Positions 5,284-7,101 of a stretch of DNA of 7,101 bases are shown piece after piece. How positions within the stretch are numbered: position 1 is the stretch's first letter; every line of letters starts with the position of its first letter. A model generated the notes under the pieces. It did no database searches. It had not been told where the DNA came from and saw only the letters and a list, made by a program, of their open reading frames with translations. The stretch comes from Candidatus Latescibacter anaerobius SCGC AAA252-E07 (GTDB taxonomy: Bacteria; Latescibacterota; Latescibacteria; Latescibacterales; Latescibacteraceae), in NCBI GenBank assembly GCA_000403035.1, contig AQSL01000065.1, forward strand, positions 1 to 7,101. Reading direction: 5' to 3'. The translations under genes and the position numbers were made by a program.

Positions 5284-6033
5284 ATGCAAACATCTATTAT
5301 GTTTCTTACTTTCACATTTTTGGCTTTTTCATTCACTGCCAACGCAGCGGAACCTTTTGAGGAGGATATCATAAAGACATCCGCCGGGGATTTGAAAATC
5401 ACGTTTATCGGGCACGGGACGATCATGTTTACTTTCGGGAGCAAGGTTATCCATGTTGATCCCTGGACGAGTGAAGCGGATTATTCCAAGCTTCCCAAAG
5501 CTGATGTAATCCTCGTAACCCATGAACACCGTGACCATTTTGATATGAAAGCAATCGAAACGGTGCAAACTGAAAAAACGGCGCTTGTTTATACCGAACT
5601 CTGTGAGGATCAGCTTGAAAAACCTGTGAAGGATGCAATTGTTATGAAAAACGGCGATACCGGAATCATAGGAGGTTTTGAAATCAAGGCTGTACCGGCA
5701 TACAACATTGTTCACAAGCGTGAGAGCGGCGTACCGTTTCACCCGAAAGGGAACGGTAACGGGTATATTATCTCTTTCGGCGACAAAAAGGTTTATGTTG
5801 CCGGAGATACCGAAAACATTCCTAAAATGAAGCAGATACAAGATATTGACATAGCTTTTTTACCTATGAATCTGCCCTATACCATGACACCGGAAATGGT
5901 TGCCGATGCCGCAAAGACTTTCAAGCCAAAAATACTGTATCCATATCACTTCGGCGACACAGATACATCACGTATTGTCAATTTACTGAAAGATGTAAAA
6001 GGAATTGAGGTACGGATACGTAACATGCCGTAG
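5284..6033 (+). CDS. Secreted metallo-beta-lactamase-fold hydrolase, UlaG-like
   Basis: This 249-aa protein begins with a hydrophobic stretch (residues 5-18) ending in ANA before AEP (cleavage likely after 21), so export to the periplasm or beyond is likely. The rest is a metallo-beta-lactamase fold of the UlaG/UPF0173 type. A complete two-metal ligand set is visible: H80-E-H82-R-D84-H85, H153 in FHPKGNGNGY, D175 in AGDTE and H222 in YPYHFGDTD. Relatives include lactonases and other hydrolases, so the substrate is not predictable. The signal peptide is odd in having no Lys or Arg before the hydrophobic core (MQTSIM). No alternative start exists, because an in-frame TAA lies at 5257-5259 with no start codon in between. 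GAGG at 5274-5277 is the ribosome site. The gene appears to be a single transcription unit between the nrd terminator and the convergent RNase gene. Confidence 0.9.
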   Translation: MQTSIMFLTFTFLAFSFTANAAEPFEEDIIKTSAGDLKITFIGHGTIMFTFGSKVIHVDPWTSEADYSKLPKADVILVTHEHRDHFDMKAIETVQTEKTALVYTELCEDQLEKPVKDAIVMKNGDTGIIGGFEIKAVPAYNIVHKRESGVPFHPKGNGNGYIISFGDKKVYVAGDTENIPKMKQIQDIDIAFLPMNLPYTMTPEMVADAAKTFKPKILYPYHFGDTDTSRIVNLLKDVKGIEVRIRNMP

Positions 6034-6058
6034 ACTATGACATCATTTCAATCGGAAT

Positions 6059-7101
6059 TCACTTTCTCGTTTTCGGACGGGGTTTTCTGCCGAATTTCGC
6101 ATCAACACTTTCCTGAGGACGGGTATAAGATTTCTTTGGCTCGGGTGTTTTTGATTTTGAAGCCGGACTGGTCGATGCTCCTATGGTGAATTCTTCCGTT
6201 ACATCCACGTTATGTTTTGTACTGAAGCAGTGAAATTCATCGATGGCGATTTTTGCATCCACAACCGGGTCAATATCCAATTTGGTACTCGAACGGAGCA
6301 TGGAAAGTTTTTCTTCATCGTTTTCAATGAGAAAAGTAAACACCGCCGGATGTACAAATATCGTATAGCTCTTCTCTTTTCCGAAAGCAGAGGCGCGTTG
6401 AAGCCATCTTTCGATTTTTGATACCGTTGTATCACGTGCCTGCACCATGCCTATACCGTCGCACGTAGGACAGGGCTCGGCAAATGTATGGATCAAACTT
6501 GGCCTGACACGCTGCCTGGTCATTTCCATCAGCCCGAATTCGCTAACCTGAGAGATGGTAACTTTTGACCGGTCGTTTTTCAGTGCATCGGCGAAAGTAT
6601 CCTCAACAGTTTTCCGGTTTTTCATATCCGACATATCTATAAAATCAATGACAATAATACCCCCGATATCTCTCAGCCTGAGCTGGCGGGCTATTTCAAT
6701 GGCAGACTCGATATTTGTTTCAAGAATTGTCTCTTTCTGATTAGACTTGCCGATAAATTTTCCACTGTTGACATCGATCACGGAGAGCGCCTCAGTCTGA
6801 TCAAAAACCAGGGATCCTCCTTTTTTTAACTGTGTCTTTCTACTGAAAATATTATCTATGTCCTTTTCAATATCAAAATGATCAAAGACCGGTTCCTTGC
6901 CCTTGTAGAGAGTGACCTTATTCATCAGGTTTGGTGAAGTTGTTTTCAGGTAATCACGTATCTCGTTGTAATGTTCCCTGGAATCAACGAATACATGTTC
7001 AACATCCTCGCTCAAGAGGTCTCTAATGATACCGGAGGTCATTCCCATTTCCTTGTGGACCAAAGCCGGTACCGGTAAACTTTCGGCTTTTTTCATCAAC
7101 T
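6059..7101 (-). CDS. rng: Ribonuclease G/E family endoribonuclease (partial, N-terminus off the right edge)
   Basis: About 346 C-terminal residues are visible; the frame stays open to the window edge, and the TTG and ATG near it are internal. RNase G/E cleaves single-stranded, AU-rich RNA from 5'-monophosphate ends, acting in rRNA maturation and mRNA decay. Counting from the TTG codon at 7097-7099, the catalytic region shows QTEALSVIDVNSGKF (101-115) with Asp109 and GGIIVIDFIDM (146-156) with Asp152. The 43-residue spacing matches the two catalytic aspartates of E. coli RNase E (303 and 346). SEFGLMEMTRQR (186-197) is conserved, and C210-PT-C213 is the zinc-link that joins subunits. The protein ends about 130 residues after the zinc-link, so it is RNase G-like and lacks the long degradosome scaffold of RNase E. 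The last 45 residues are a basic, Pro/Ser/Thr-rich tail (ending KPRPKTRK). It converges on the hydrolase gene, with 25 bases between stops and no clear terminator. Confidence 0.95.
   Translation of the reverse strand, partial: LMKKAESLPVPALVHKEMGMTSGIIRDLLSEDVEHVFVDSREHYNEIRDYLKTTSPNLMNKVTLYKGKEPVFDHFDIEKDIDNIFSRKTQLKKGGSLVFDQTEALSVIDVNSGKFIGKSNQKETILETNIESAIEIARQLRLRDIGGIIVIDFIDMSDMKNRKTVEDTFADALKNDRSKVTISQVSEFGLMEMTRQRVRPSLIHTFAEPCPTCDGIGMVQARDTTVSKIERWLQRASAFGKEKSYTIFVHPAVFTFLIENDEEKLSMLRSSTKLDIDPVVDAKIAIDEFHCFSTKHNVDVTEEFTIGASTSPASKSKTPEPKKSYTRPQESVDAKFGRKPRPKTRK

Noticed and set aside
5329..5841. Long minus-strand open frame (170 codons) inside the hydrolase gene
   Set aside because: It is antisense to a gene with a full set of conserved metal ligands and has no recognisable domain of its own.
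6034..6058. Shared bidirectional terminator between the convergent hydrolase and RNase genes
   Set aside because: The 25-base gap holds no convincing inverted repeat or T-run.

Overview
The window is a stretch of bacterial chromosome of moderate G+C (low to mid 40s percent, judged by eye). It has compact genes, good Shine-Dalgarno sites and AT-rich intergenic DNA. The class III (oxygen-sensitive) ribonucleotide reductase points to an organism that makes DNA under anoxia. A periplasm-directed metallo-hydrolase and an RNase E/G-type endonuclease fit a Gram-negative-like anaerobic or facultative bacterium. I cannot name the phylum. Nothing looks like phage, transposon, CRISPR or a structural RNA gene.

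Layout, left to right. (1) Bases 1-84 are the last 27 codons of an unidentified gene. (2) 115-891 (+) encodes a nucleotidyltransferase-fold protein whose usual catalytic Asp-x-Asp is replaced by Ser-Ile-Asn and which ends in a tandem heptapeptide repeat. Short CTGAAAG-type repeats lie on both sides of it, in opposite orientations. (3) 1002-1583 (+) encodes a LemA-family membrane protein and is followed by a hairpin terminator. (4) 1584-2045 is an AT-rich non-coding block with a good sigma-70-type promoter and an unusual series of AACAT-containing units at 11-bp steps, one of which resembles an NrdR box. (5) 2046-5006 (+) is the anaerobic ribonucleotide reductase operon, closed by a strong intrinsic terminator. 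(6) 5284-6033 (+) encodes a secreted or periplasmic UlaG-like metallo-beta-lactamase-fold hydrolase. (7) 6059 to the right edge (-) is the 3' part of an RNase G/E gene, convergent with (6).

The most striking feature is the arrangement of the nrd operon. The large NrdD protein (676 aa) has the ATP-cone, the catalytic barrel with its thiyl-radical cysteine region, and a zinc-binding tail, but it stops before the glycyl-radical segment. That segment, with the RVMGYYRP glycine loop, is a separate 60-aa gene with its own strong ribosome-binding site, followed after one base by nrdG, the radical-SAM activase. No single indel would rejoin the two NrdD pieces. The likely reading is a two-piece class III reductase in which the radical-carrying loop is supplied in trans and, by gene order, made alongside its activase. 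I have a vague, unverifiable impression that similar small stand-alone NrdD-tail proteins exist in other genomes, so the arrangement may not be unique.

The other genes show no obvious pathway link to the nrd operon.
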